Shown here: positions 8,337-16,065 of the stretch, one piece after another
How positions within the stretch are numbered: the first letter of the stretch is position 1
Layout of the letters: every line of letters begins with the position of its first letter
NCBI GenBank assembly: GCA_035515515.1
Contig: DATJBC010000001.1
Coordinates: forward strand, 1 to 45,375
From: DATJBC01 sp035515515
GTDB taxonomy: Bacteria > Actinomycetota > Acidimicrobiia > Acidimicrobiales > UBA8190
Direction of reading: 5' to 3'
DNA: 45,375 nucleotides
The notes under the pieces: model-generated
Database searches by the model: none
What the model saw: only the letters and a program-made list of their open reading frames with translations
What the model was told of the DNA's origin: nothing
Program-made: the position numbers and the translations under genes

Positions 8337-9517
8337 CAGAAGTTCTTGGGCAGCCCGAGCCGGCGGCGGGCGATGATGTTCTTCTGGACCTCCGACGTCC
8401 CGCCGCCGATGGTGTCGATCACCGTGTAGCGGTACGTCGACTCGGCCCGCCCCGCCATGGGCGCCTCGGGTGTCTTCACCCGCAGCTGCGACCCGGGCCC
8501 GGCGATGTCCCTCGACGCGTTGGCCATCCGCCGGGACAGCTCGGTGGCGTACAGCTTGTACTCCGAGGCGTGCGTGGTGGGCGCCGCACCGCCCTTCTGC
8601 GACTCATTCACGAAGCGCAGCCCGAGCACCCGGGCCACCTCGGCCTCGGTGGCCAGCTGGGCGACGCGCTGGCGGGTGACGGGGTCGTCCTTCAGGGGCT
8701 TGCCGTCCCGGCGCGCCCCGGCCACGTAGTCGCACAGCAGGTCGAGGCGCTGGCCGATGGGCGAGAACGTGAACATGGTGAAGCGCTCGAGGTCGAGCGC
8801 CTCGGAGATGTACTGGAAGCCCTTGTTGAGCTCGCCCACGACGTAGTCGTCGGACACCCACACGTCGTCCAGGTGCACCTCGTTGGTGCGCTCGTCGCCC
8901 ATGGTCCAGATGGGGTTGACCGTGATGCCGGGGTGGTCGAGGGGGACCAGGAACAGCGTGATGCCGAAGTGCTTGGGGGCCTCGGGGTCGGTGCGGGCCC
9001 CCACCCAGTACCACTCGGCGAAGTGCGCCGAGGTGGTCCAGGTCTTGGTGCCGTTGAGCATCCAGCCGTCGCCGTCGCGCACCGCCTTGAGCTGCATCGA
9101 GGCGGCGTCGGACCCGGCGTTGGGCTCGGAGTAGCCCACGGCGAACTCGACCTCGTTGCGCAGGATCTTGGGGAGGAACTCGCGCTTCAGGCGCTCGCTG
9201 CCGTGGCGGATGATCGTCTTGCCCACGATGCCCACGCCCTTGCCGATCTGGGGACCGCCCCGGCGGGCCAGCGACTCGTTGAGCAGGTACTCGTAGACGC
9301 CGTCGCCCTCCTGGCCGCCGTACTCCTTGGGCCAGGTGATCCCCAGCCAGCCCCGCGCCCCCATCTCCGCCATGAAGGCCCGCCGCTCGGGGGTGTCCAC
9401 GATCTGGGCCATGTTCTCGCGGGTGACGTCGAACACGGCGGGGTCGTCGTGCTCGTCCAGGAAGCGCTCGACCTCCTCCACGAAGGACAGCTGCTCGGGG
9501 GAGAACTCGAAGTCCAT
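8336..9517 (-). CDS. Acyl-CoA dehydrogenase, FadE29-like
   Basis: A 393-residue acyl-CoA dehydrogenase. FAD/substrate segments are GYSEPNAGSDAASMQLKA and NGTKTWTTSAHFAEWYW in the middle domain, and IGGGTSEVQKNIIARRRLG at the C-terminus. At the position where many family members have the catalytic Glu (xEGGTSE) this protein has Gly, so the base must come from another position or from the partner subunit. ATG 9517 follows GGGAGG at a good distance. It is the first gene of the operon; a TACGAT -10 box (9581-9586) and a palindrome at 9566-9580 lie about 50 bases upstream. Confidence 0.87.
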   Translation of the reverse strand: MDFEFSPEQLSFVEEVERFLDEHDDPAVFDVTRENMAQIVDTPERRAFMAEMGARGWLGITWPKEYGGQEGDGVYEYLLNESLARRGGPQIGKGVGIVGKTIIRHGSERLKREFLPKILRNEVEFAVGYSEPNAGSDAASMQLKAVRDGDGWMLNGTKTWTTSAHFAEWYWVGARTDPEAPKHFGITLFLVPLDHPGITVNPIWTMGDERTNEVHLDDVWVSDDYVVGELNKGFQYISEALDLERFTMFTFSPIGQRLDLLCDYVAGARRDGKPLKDDPVTRQRVAQLATEAEVARVLGLRFVNESQKGGAAPTTHASEYKLYATELSRRMANASRDIAGPGSQLRVKTPEAPMAGRAESTYRYTVIDTIGGGTSEVQKNIIARRRLGLPKNF

Positions 9518-9565
9518 GGCTGCCTCCCTGCCCGTCGCGGTCCCTCGTGGCCCGTCCGCCGTTTC

Positions 9566-9586
9566 CTGACTGTCCGTCAGATCGTA
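9566..9586 (-). promoter_or_regulatory. Promoter and operator-like palindrome of the acyl-CoA operon
   Basis: On the minus strand TACGAT (9586-9581) is a good -10 box. The palindrome CTGACTGTCCGTCAG (9566-9580, arms CTGAC/GTCAG) begins directly after it and would cover the transcription start. This placement suits a repressor of the TetR type. It resembles but does not match the operators at 27272, 30112 and 34814. The transcript would have a leader of about 57 nt. Confidence 0.45.
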
Positions 9587-9712
9587 GCCCTCGTCGGCCC
9601 ACGGGCGCCGGGGAGCCCGCCCCGCGCCGCCCTGGCCGGCCGGGGCGAGCCGGCACGCCCCGGTGGCGGGGCTCGGGTGCGCCGAGGTCTGATGGGGCGT
9701 CAGGGGCGCCGC

Positions 9713-9718
9713 TACCAT
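9713..9718 (+). promoter_or_regulatory. -10 box of a leaderless leader ORF
   Basis: TACCAT ends 6 nt before the GTG at 9725. It would start a leaderless transcript reading a 12-codon ORF and then the SDR gene. Confidence 0.5.
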
Positions 9719-9724
9719 CGCCGC

Positions 9725-9763
9725 GTGGCACGCCCGAGCATCGACGCCCGCCGCGCCGCCTGA
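9725..9763 (+). CDS. Leaderless 12-residue leader peptide
   Basis: A GTG ORF encoding VARPSIDARRAA starts where transcription is predicted to begin and ends with TGA at 9761-9763. The stop overlaps the GAGGGAG ribosome-binding site of the SDR gene, whose GTG is at 9776. The arrangement suggests that translation of the short ORF influences initiation of the SDR. The peptide has three Arg and four Ala but no strong codon bias pointing to classic attenuation. The promoter and spacing are visible; expression is inference. Confidence 0.4.
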   Translation: MARPSIDARRAA

Positions 9764-9775
9764 GGGAGCGGCGCC

Positions 9776-10669
9776 GTGTCCTTCCTCGACGAGCGGGCCG
9801 GCCTGGCCGGCAAGGTGGCCGTGGTGGCCGGGGGCGGCGGCGGGCTGGGGCGGGCGAGCACCCTCGACCTGGCCCGGGCGGGCGTGGCGCTGTCGGTGGC
9901 CGACCTCGATCGCGGGGCCCTGGCCGCCACGGGGGCCGAGGCTCGCGCCCGGGGCGCGGCGGTCCTCGAGTCCTGCGTCGACGTGCGCGACGCCGACGCC
10001 CTGGCGGGGGTGTTCGCCGCCACCGAGGAGCGCTTCGGACGCCTCGACGTGCTCGTCAACGTGGTGGGCGGCACGTTCCGGGCAGCCTTCACCGACGTGA
10101 GCGCCAAAGGCCGCGACGCCCTGGTGCGCACCAACTTCCTGTGGGTGGTGGACGCCATCCAGCGCGCCGCCCCGGTGATGGCGGCCGCCGGCAACGGCGG
10201 CAGCATCATCACCATCACCTCGATCGAGGCCCACCGGGCCGCACCGGGCTATGCCGTCTACGCGGCGATGAAGGCGGCCGTGACCCACCTGACCCGCACC
10301 CTGGCGGTGGAGCTCGGATCGGCGGGCATCCGCGTCAACTGCGTGGCGCCCGACTTCGTCCCCACCGCGGGGCTGGCGGCGGTGGCGGGGCGGGCGGGCT
10401 CCGCCGGACAGCGGGCGGCGGCGGCCGGGGACGGCACCGACCCCGGCGACTTCCTCACCATCCCGTTGCGCCGCAAGGGGGAGGTGGCCGACGTGGGCAA
10501 CTGCGTGCTGTTCCTGGCGTCGGAGCTGTCGTCCTACATCACGGGCACCACGCTGCACCCCGACGGGGGCGCCCTGGCGGCCTCGGGGTGGATGGACTGG
10601 CCCGACGAGGGCTTCACCGCCCGGCCGCCGGCGTGGGTGCTCGACCGGCTCGAGCAGCCCGACGCGTGA
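9776..10669 (+). CDS. Short-chain dehydrogenase/reductase
   Basis: A 297-residue classical SDR. The nucleotide-binding Gly-rich loop GGGGGLG is near residue 20, NVVGG (the NNAG-like motif) near 95, Ser in TSIEAH near 145, and the catalytic pair YxxxK in YAVYAAMK near 160. Such enzymes oxidise or reduce hydroxyl/keto groups with NAD(P)(H); in this setting a 3-hydroxyacyl-CoA or alcohol step is plausible. The C-terminus is about 40 residues longer than the minimal family. The GTG start is served by GAGGGAG. The gene overlaps the thioesterase by four bases. Confidence 0.85.
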   Translation: MSFLDERAGLAGKVAVVAGGGGGLGRASTLDLARAGVALSVADLDRGALAATGAEARARGAAVLESCVDVRDADALAGVFAATEERFGRLDVLVNVVGGTFRAAFTDVSAKGRDALVRTNFLWVVDAIQRAAPVMAAAGNGGSIITITSIEAHRAAPGYAVYAAMKAAVTHLTRTLAVELGSAGIRVNCVAPDFVPTAGLAAVAGRAGSAGQRAAAAGDGTDPGDFLTIPLRRKGEVADVGNCVLFLASELSSYITGTTLHPDGGALAASGWMDWPDEGFTARPPAWVLDRLEQPDA

Positions 10670-11502
10670 CGACCCCCGACGACGCCCTGTTCGTCCCCGA
10701 CGGCGAGGCGCTGCTCCCCACCGACAGCGCCCGGGGCCCGTGGTCGCCCGACGCCCTGCACGGCGGGCCGGTGGCGGCGCTGTTGGCCCGGGCGGTGGAG
10801 TCGTGCCCCCCCGACGCCCCCATGCTCGTGACCCGCCTCACCATCGAGCTGCTGCGCCCGGTGCCGGTGGCGCCCCTCACGACGAGCGCCACCGTCAGCC
10901 GGCCCGGGCGCAAGGTGCAGGTGGTCGACGCCCGCCTGAGCGCCGGGGGCCGAGACGTGGCCTGGGCCCGCGCCCTGCGCATCCGGGTGCTGCCCACCGG
11001 CGCGGCCACGGCCGGGCTGCCCGACCCCATGGCCGGTCCCGTCCCCGGACGTGACGCCTCGGCTCCGCTCGGGCTCGACGCCGGGCACCGCTCGCCCGAG
11101 CCCGACCACGTGGGCGGCTACCGGGCCTTTCACAGCGCCGGGGCCGAGATGCGCTACGTGGCCGGAGACTTCGCCGCCCGGGGCCCGGCCGCGGTGTGGG
11201 TGCGGCTGGCCCTTGCGGTGGTGCCCGGGGAGCCGCCCACGCCGCTGCAGCGCGTGGCGGCGGCCGCCGACTTCGGCAACGGCGTGAGCTCCGAGCTCGA
11301 CTTCGCCCGGCACAGCTTCATCAACGCCGACCTGTCGGTGCACCTCCACCGCGAGGCGCGCGGCGAGTGGGTGTGCCTCGAGGCCGCCACCACCATCGGC
11401 ACCCCCGGGGTGGGCGTGGCCCAATGCGCGCTCTGGGACACGCACGGGCCCATCGGCCGGTCGCTGCAGAGCCTGGTGATCGACACCCGCCGCTTCAGCT
11501 AG
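10666..11502 (+). CDS. Acyl-CoA thioesterase-like protein (double hot dog)
   Basis: A 278-residue protein with the layout of TesB-like/DUF4442-type double hot-dog thioesterases. An N-terminal module has WSPDALHGGPVAALLARAVE (the HGG...A helix lining the CoA site), and a C-terminal half contains DFGNGVSSELDF and FINADLSVHLHR, matching the TesB second-domain Asp/Thr segment. It probably hydrolyses an acyl-CoA ester. The GTG at 10666 overlaps the SDR stop (GTGA), so the two are translated together. The gene is convergent with the crotonase gene, separated by 15 bases. Confidence 0.75.
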   Translation: MTTPDDALFVPDGEALLPTDSARGPWSPDALHGGPVAALLARAVESCPPDAPMLVTRLTIELLRPVPVAPLTTSATVSRPGRKVQVVDARLSAGGRDVAWARALRIRVLPTGAATAGLPDPMAGPVPGRDASAPLGLDAGHRSPEPDHVGGYRAFHSAGAEMRYVAGDFAARGPAAVWVRLALAVVPGEPPTPLQRVAAAADFGNGVSSELDFARHSFINADLSVHLHREARGEWVCLEAATTIGTPGVGVAQCALWDTHGPIGRSLQSLVIDTRRFS

Positions 11503-11517
11503 ACGCGAGCGGGGCGG

Positions 11518-12360
11518 TCACCCGGCGTCGGCCTTCTGGTCGGCCGCCTTCTGCCGGGGCCGGCTGCCGGCCAGCGACGCCATGAAGGCCCGCACGTCAC
11601 TGGCACCGCTGCAGAAGGCGACGAGGTCGGTCGACTGCTGCAGGTGCATGCGCATGCCCATCATCTCCCACGCCCGGGTCAGCCCCTGCTTGGTGGCCAG
11701 GATGGTGGTGAGCGGCATCTTGGCGATGGTGCGCGCCATGTCCTCCACCGTCGACTCGAGCTCGGCGCGCGCCACGACGCGGTTCACCATCCCCCACTCC
11801 TGGGCCTGCCGGGCGTCGATGGTGGGCGCGAGGAACAGGTACTCCGCGGCGCGCTTGAAGTTCATGAGCACCCACGGCTCGATCATGGTCTGCGCCCCGG
11901 GGAGTCCGAAGCCCTGGGGCAGCGGCATCTGGAAGTAGGCGTCGTCGGAGGCCACGGTGAGGTCGGTGAGCAGGCCGTAGACGGTGCCGCCCCCCACGCA
12001 GTAGCCGTGCACCTGGGCGATGGTGACCTTGGGGAACTCCCACAGGCGCAAGGGCGGCCACAGGAACAGCCCGTAATGGTGCCGGCGCCACGTGCGCTCG
12101 GGGGTGGGCCCGGTGGTGGGGTAGACCTCGGGCATCTCGCCCGGGCTCACGATGGCGTGCCCGGCGCAGAACCCCTCGCCGTTGGCCTTCAACACGAGGA
12201 CCTTGACGTCGTCGTCGTCGTCGGCCAGCTTGAGCGCCTCGTCCATGTCCCACACCTGCTGCGCGGTCTGGATGTTGGCCTTCTCCGGCACGTTGAGGAC
12301 GATGCGGGCGACGCCGTCGTCCTTCTCGTAGACGATCGTCTCGTACTCCACTCGCTCCAC
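11518..12360 (-). CDS. Crotonase-family protein lacking both usual Glu residues
   Basis: A 280-residue enoyl-CoA hydratase/isomerase-fold protein. The oxyanion-hole segments are FCAGHAI near residue 65 and HGYCVGGGTVYGLLTD near 120. In true hydratases one Glu follows GGG(C/A) and a second sits in a PE segment; here these read GGGTVYG and MPLPQGFGLPGA, so both catalytic Glu are replaced. It may therefore run a different crotonase reaction (isomerase, hydrolase or ring cleavage) or bind ligand only. GTG 12360 is preceded by GGGAGA. A TAACAT -10 box at 12411-12416 gives it its own promoter. Confidence 0.8.
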   Translation of the reverse strand: MERVEYETIVYEKDDGVARIVLNVPEKANIQTAQQVWDMDEALKLADDDDDVKVLVLKANGEGFCAGHAIVSPGEMPEVYPTTGPTPERTWRRHHYGLFLWPPLRLWEFPKVTIAQVHGYCVGGGTVYGLLTDLTVASDDAYFQMPLPQGFGLPGAQTMIEPWVLMNFKRAAEYLFLAPTIDARQAQEWGMVNRVVARAELESTVEDMARTIAKMPLTTILATKQGLTRAWEMMGMRMHLQQSTDLVAFCSGASDVRAFMASLAGSRPRQKAADQKADAG

Positions 12361-12410
12361 GACGCTCTCCCGTCTCGGTCGGCCTGCCCCGGCGCCGCCG
12401 AGGCGGCCCG

Positions 12411-12416
12411 ATGTTA
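12411..12416 (-). promoter_or_regulatory. -10 box overlapping a stop codon
   Basis: TAACAT on the minus strand lies about 50 nt upstream of the crotonase start. Its first three bases are the TAA stop codon of the upstream methyltransferase gene. Confidence 0.5.
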
Positions 12417-13271
12417 CGGCCGTCGGGCGAGGAGGCTGAAGCTGAGCGGGACGCGGGGCGTCCCCGCCGGCAGGGCGTAGGTGCCGTCGCCGCGTCGGAC
12501 GAGCCACGGGAAGCGGCCGAAGGTCGTGTAGTCGTGCTCGTGCAACTGCTCGACGACGAGCCCCCGCGAGGCCACGGCCGTCACGATCTCGCCCAGGCTG
12601 TGGTTCCAGCACACCGCCGCGCCCCCCGACGGGGGGAGCGGCCCGTCGGTGTAGGTCCAGCTCGAGTCGTCGACGAAGGGCTCGGGCTCCTCGAAGTACG
12701 AGCTCGTCACCACGAGCTCGTCCTCCCCGAGGGCGTCCGACAGGGGGTGCACGTCGTGCACGAAGAGCCGTCCCCCCGGCCGCAGCAGGGCCGCCACGAC
12801 CTCGGCCCAGCGGGCCACGCTGGGGAGCCACGAGAGCGCGCCCAGGCTCACGTACACCACGTCGTAGGTGGACCCCAGGGCGGCGGGGGCGTCGTAGACC
12901 TCGGCGCACACGAAGCGCGACCGCCCCGCCAGCCCGGCCCGCTCGGCGATGGCCCGGGCCTCGGCCAGGGCGGGGGCCGAGAAGTCGAGCCCGGTGACGC
13001 GCGCCCCGGCCCGGGCCCACGCCAGGGTGTCCAGGCCGAAGTGGCACTGCAGGTGCACCAGGTCGAGGCCGGCCACGTCCCCCACGATCTCGGCCTCGGC
13101 CGCCCTCGGTCCCCGCCCGTCGCGCAGCCACCCCTCCACGTCGTAGAAGGCCGACGCCACGTGGATGCCCACCCGTGCGTCCCACATGGCGCGGTTCTGG
13201 GCGACGGCCCACTCCTCCCCGCCCCACGCGGGTGCCCCGCCCGGGCCGGGCGCGCCGGCACGCTCCCCCAT
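12414..13271 (-). CDS. SAM-dependent methyltransferase (class I)
   Basis: A 285-residue protein. Motif I is seen as LVHLQCHFGLDTLAWARAGARVTGLD: the usual GxGxG is replaced by CHFGLDT, a variant common in this actinobacterial family, followed by an acidic SAM-ribose residue (GLDFS). Motif II is YDVVYVSLGALSWL and motif III is LLRPGGRLFVHD. The target is unknown. ATG 13271 is preceded by TAGAGT at 7 nt, indicating a leaderless mRNA, so the longer reading from 13325 is rejected. The gene is divergent from the GGDEF gene. Confidence 0.82.
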   Translation of the reverse strand: MGERAGAPGPGGAPAWGGEEWAVAQNRAMWDARVGIHVASAFYDVEGWLRDGRGPRAAEAEIVGDVAGLDLVHLQCHFGLDTLAWARAGARVTGLDFSAPALAEARAIAERAGLAGRSRFVCAEVYDAPAALGSTYDVVYVSLGALSWLPSVARWAEVVAALLRPGGRLFVHDVHPLSDALGEDELVVTSSYFEEPEPFVDDSSWTYTDGPLPPSGGAAVCWNHSLGEIVTAVASRGLVVEQLHEHDYTTFGRFPWLVRRGDGTYALPAGTPRVPLSFSLLARRP

Positions 13272-13278
13272 GGCGCCG

Positions 13279-13284
13279 ACTCTA
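13279..13284 (-). promoter_or_regulatory. -10 box of the leaderless methyltransferase gene
   Basis: TAGAGT (minus strand) ends 7 nt before ATG 13271. It shares an 80-base divergent promoter region with the GGDEF gene. Confidence 0.55.
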
Positions 13285-13338
13285 CGGCCGCCCGTTCGGG
13301 GCCCGGGACCTGGCCTCAAGCCCAACGGCGCCGGCGCC

Positions 13339-13344
13339 GATATT
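13339..13344 (+). promoter_or_regulatory. -10 box of the leaderless GGDEF gene
   Basis: GATATT ends 7 nt before GTG 13352, supporting that codon rather than the in-frame upstream starts. Confidence 0.5.
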
Positions 13345-13351
13345 CCGAGGC

Positions 13352-14722
13352 GTGACGGCGGAGCCCGAACCTCTCCGGTCGCCAGACGTCGCCGGCGTCT
13401 CGCGGCTCCTCGAGCAAGAGGCCCGCATCGTCGGGATCAAGGACTTCTCGTCCCCCACCCTCGAGGCGGTCGACCGGCGCCGCTCCCAGCTGTGGACGGT
13501 GGCCTTCGCCGGTCTGGTGTGCCTGGCCGCCGCCGTGTCGCTGCTCACCTCGGGGGCCGGCCACCACCTCGGCTTCGCCAACCGCCTCGGCTTCCGGGCC
13601 GGGACCGTGGTGCTCGTGATCGGCCTGGCCGTCTACGTCACCGAGAAGGAGCGCCACCTGCGCCGCCTGGCCAAGCTGCTCGTCGACGAGCGCGTGCTGG
13701 GGGCGGCGCTGTCGAACCGCCTCAAGGAGCTGGCCATGCTCTACGAGGCGGGCAAGGCCATGAACTCGGTCCTCGTCGTGGACGAGGTCCTGCAGCTCAT
13801 CCTGTCGAGCGCCTTCGAGCTGCTCAAGGCGGCCAGCGGCTCGATCATGCTCATCGACGACGAGGGTGGCCTGGTCGTCGTGTGCCGGGCGGGCAACGCC
13901 AGCGGCGCCCCCATCGAGCTCGGCGGGGGCATCGCCAGCCGCGTGGCGCGCGACCAGGAGCCGCTGCTCGTCCAGGGAACCGTGTCGGAGAAGGGCCACC
14001 ACGAGACCGAGAGCGCGGTGTGCGTGCCCCTGAAGCACCGCGGCCAGGTCCTGGGCGTCATCAACCTCATCGGGGCGCCGGGCCACACCTACAGCGAGTA
14101 CGACCTGCGCGCCGTGTCGCTGTTCGCCGAGCACGCGGCGATCGCCGTGGCCAACGCCCGGCTCTACGAGGCGGAGCGGGCCCTGAGCGCCCAGCTGTCG
14201 CACCAGGTCGTGCACGACCCGCTCACCGGCGCGGCGAACCGCGTCCTGCTCACCGACCGCCTGGCGCACGCCCTGGCGCGGGTGCGCCGCCGCGAGAGCC
14301 TGGTGGCGGTCCTGTTCATCGACATCGACAACTTCAAGCTGGTGAACGACGAGCTCGGGCACGAGGCCGGCGACTTCGTGCTCACGGCCATCGCCCAGCG
14401 CCTCGGCGAGTGCGTGCGCTCGTCGGACACGGTGGGACGCTTCGGCGGCGACGAGTTCCTCGTCATCTGCGAGGACCTCGACCACGACTCCCACGGCCTC
14501 GAGATCGCCGAGCGCATCCTCGACGGCCTGTCCAAGCCCTTCCACACCCCCTTCGGCGAGCGCACCCTGTCGGCCAGCATCGGCGTGGCCCCGTGCGTCA
14601 CCGACCGCCCGCCGTCGGTCGCCAATCTGATCCGCGCCGCCGACCAGGCCATGTACCGGGCCAAGATGGAGGGCAAGGCCCGGGTGGTGAGCGCGCTCAC
14701 TCGAGCACCGGGACCCGCCTGA
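13352..14722 (+). CDS. Membrane GAF-GGDEF diguanylate cyclase
   Basis: A 456-residue protein. Two transmembrane helices (about 46-66 and 82-97) are followed by a short linker helix, a GAF domain (about 130-270) and a GGDEF domain (about 285-452). The active-site motif GGDEF is intact at 365-369, and the inhibitory I-site RxxD is present as RSSD at 356-359, so an active, product-inhibited cyclase making c-di-GMP is expected. FIDIDNFKLVND supplies the metal and substrate residues. The GAF domain probably senses a small ligand or redox state. No phosphodiesterase (EAL/HD-GYP) gene is in the window. A strong hairpin follows at 14741-14767. Confidence 0.9.
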   Translation: MTAEPEPLRSPDVAGVSRLLEQEARIVGIKDFSSPTLEAVDRRRSQLWTVAFAGLVCLAAAVSLLTSGAGHHLGFANRLGFRAGTVVLVIGLAVYVTEKERHLRRLAKLLVDERVLGAALSNRLKELAMLYEAGKAMNSVLVVDEVLQLILSSAFELLKAASGSIMLIDDEGGLVVVCRAGNASGAPIELGGGIASRVARDQEPLLVQGTVSEKGHHETESAVCVPLKHRGQVLGVINLIGAPGHTYSEYDLRAVSLFAEHAAIAVANARLYEAERALSAQLSHQVVHDPLTGAANRVLLTDRLAHALARVRRRESLVAVLFIDIDNFKLVNDELGHEAGDFVLTAIAQRLGECVRSSDTVGRFGGDEFLVICEDLDHDSHGLEIAERILDGLSKPFHTPFGERTLSASIGVAPCVTDRPPSVANLIRAADQAMYRAKMEGKARVVSALTRAPGPA

Positions 14723-14740
14723 CGCCACGACGAGCCGGAC

Positions 14741-14767
14741 GCGGGTGGGCGCCGGGCGCCCACCCGC
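14741..14767 (+). terminator. Strong hairpin after the GGDEF gene
   Basis: A perfect 12-bp stem GCGGGTGGGCGC / GCGCCCACCCGC (14741-14752 with 14756-14767) with a 3-nt loop lies 18 nt past the stop codon. It has no T tract. Confidence 0.6.
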
Positions 14768-14847
14768 CCCGGCCGTGCCCTCCGGCCGCCACGCCACCGC
14801 GCGGCGCGGGCGCCGGTGGCGGCCCGACGAAGGGGCCGGGCGCTCGT

Positions 14848-14853
14848 TAACGT
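14848..14853 (+). promoter_or_regulatory. -10 box of a leaderless acyl-CoA dehydrogenase gene
   Basis: TAACGT ends 6 nt before ATG 14860, which predicts transcription starting at the initiation codon. Confidence 0.55.
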
Positions 14854-14859
14854 GGGCGC

Positions 14860-16065
14860 ATGGCCACGACCGACACCGTCCGCACCGACGAGGAGCTCGT
14901 CCTCGGGAAGATCGGCGAGCTCCTCGCCGCCCACGACCCGGCCACGACGCCGGCGGTGGAGTTCCTCGGCGCCCGCTTCGACGCCGGGCTGGCGTGGGTG
15001 TCGTTCCCCGAGGGCCACGGCGGGCTCGGGCTCAGCCCCGACCTCCAGGGGGTCGTCGAGCGCGAGCTGCGCGCCGCGGGCGCGCCCAGCGAGGCCGACC
15101 GCAACGTCATCGGCTACGGCATGGGGGCGCCCACCGTGCTCACCCACGGCACCCCCGAGCAGCGCGCCCGCTACCTGCGGCCCCTGTTCACCTGCGAGGA
15201 GGTGTGGTGCCAGCTCTTCAGCGAGCCGGGCGCGGGCTCCGACGTCGCCGGCCTCGCCACCCGGGCGGTGCGCGACGGGGACGAGTGGGTCGTGAACGGG
15301 CAGAAGGTGTGGACGACCCTGGCCCACACGGCGCGCTGGGGCATGTTGCTGGCCCGCACCGACCCCGACGTCCCCAAGCACCGGGGCATGACGTACTTCA
15401 TCGTCGACATGCACGCGCCCGGGGTGGAGGTGCGGCCCCTGCGACAGATCACCGGCGACGCCGAGTTCAACGAGGTCTTCTTCACCGACGTGCGCGTCCC
15501 CGACAGCCAACGGCTCGACGCCGTGGGCTCGGGCTGGCGCGTGGCCATGACCACCCTCATGAACGAGCGCGTCGCCATCGGCGGTGGCGTGGTGCCGCGC
15601 AACTCCGGCCCCATCCACGAGGCCCTGCGCATCTGGAAGGAGAAGCCCGACAAAGGCGGCGCCCAGCGCGACCGCCTCATGGCCCTGTGGGTGGAGGCCG
15701 AGGTGGCGCGGCTGACCAACATGCGGGCCCGGGCGCTGCGCACGGCGGGGACGCCGGGGCCCGAGGGGTCGGTGGCCAAGCTGGTGGGCGCCGAGCTCAA
15801 CAAGCGCATCTACGACCTGTGCATGGACCTGATGGGCATGGACGGCACCCTGTTCCCCACCAACTACGAGATGCGCCGGCCCGACCGGGCCATCTTCTCG
15901 GGGGGGGCGGACCCCCGCCAGACGTTCCTGCGGTGCCGGGCCAACTCCATCGAGGGGGGCACCTCCGAGATCATGCGCAACATCCTCGGCGAGCGCGTCC
16001 TGGGCCTGCCCGGTGATCCCCGGGTGGACAAGGACGTGCCGTGGTCGCAGGTGCCCCGCAGTTGA
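14860..16065 (+). CDS. Acyl-CoA dehydrogenase
   Basis: A 401-residue acyl-CoA dehydrogenase with canonical segments WCQLFSEPGAGSDVAGLATR and NGQKVWTTLAH in the FAD/substrate region. IEGGTSEIMRNILGERVLG at the C-terminus keeps the Glu found in most active members. It is a close paralogue of the protein at 30165: both end with VDKDV.W..V.RS and both are followed by a gene starting at an overlapping TTG. It should form the alpha,beta double bond of an acyl-CoA and pass electrons to ETF. The substrate is unknown. It is leaderless (see 14848) and co-translated with the hydrolase. Confidence 0.9.
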   Translation: MATTDTVRTDEELVLGKIGELLAAHDPATTPAVEFLGARFDAGLAWVSFPEGHGGLGLSPDLQGVVERELRAAGAPSEADRNVIGYGMGAPTVLTHGTPEQRARYLRPLFTCEEVWCQLFSEPGAGSDVAGLATRAVRDGDEWVVNGQKVWTTLAHTARWGMLLARTDPDVPKHRGMTYFIVDMHAPGVEVRPLRQITGDAEFNEVFFTDVRVPDSQRLDAVGSGWRVAMTTLMNERVAIGGGVVPRNSGPIHEALRIWKEKPDKGGAQRDRLMALWVEAEVARLTNMRARALRTAGTPGPEGSVAKLVGAELNKRIYDLCMDLMGMDGTLFPTNYEMRRPDRAIFSGGADPRQTFLRCRANSIEGGTSEIMRNILGERVLGLPGDPRVDKDVPWSQVPRS

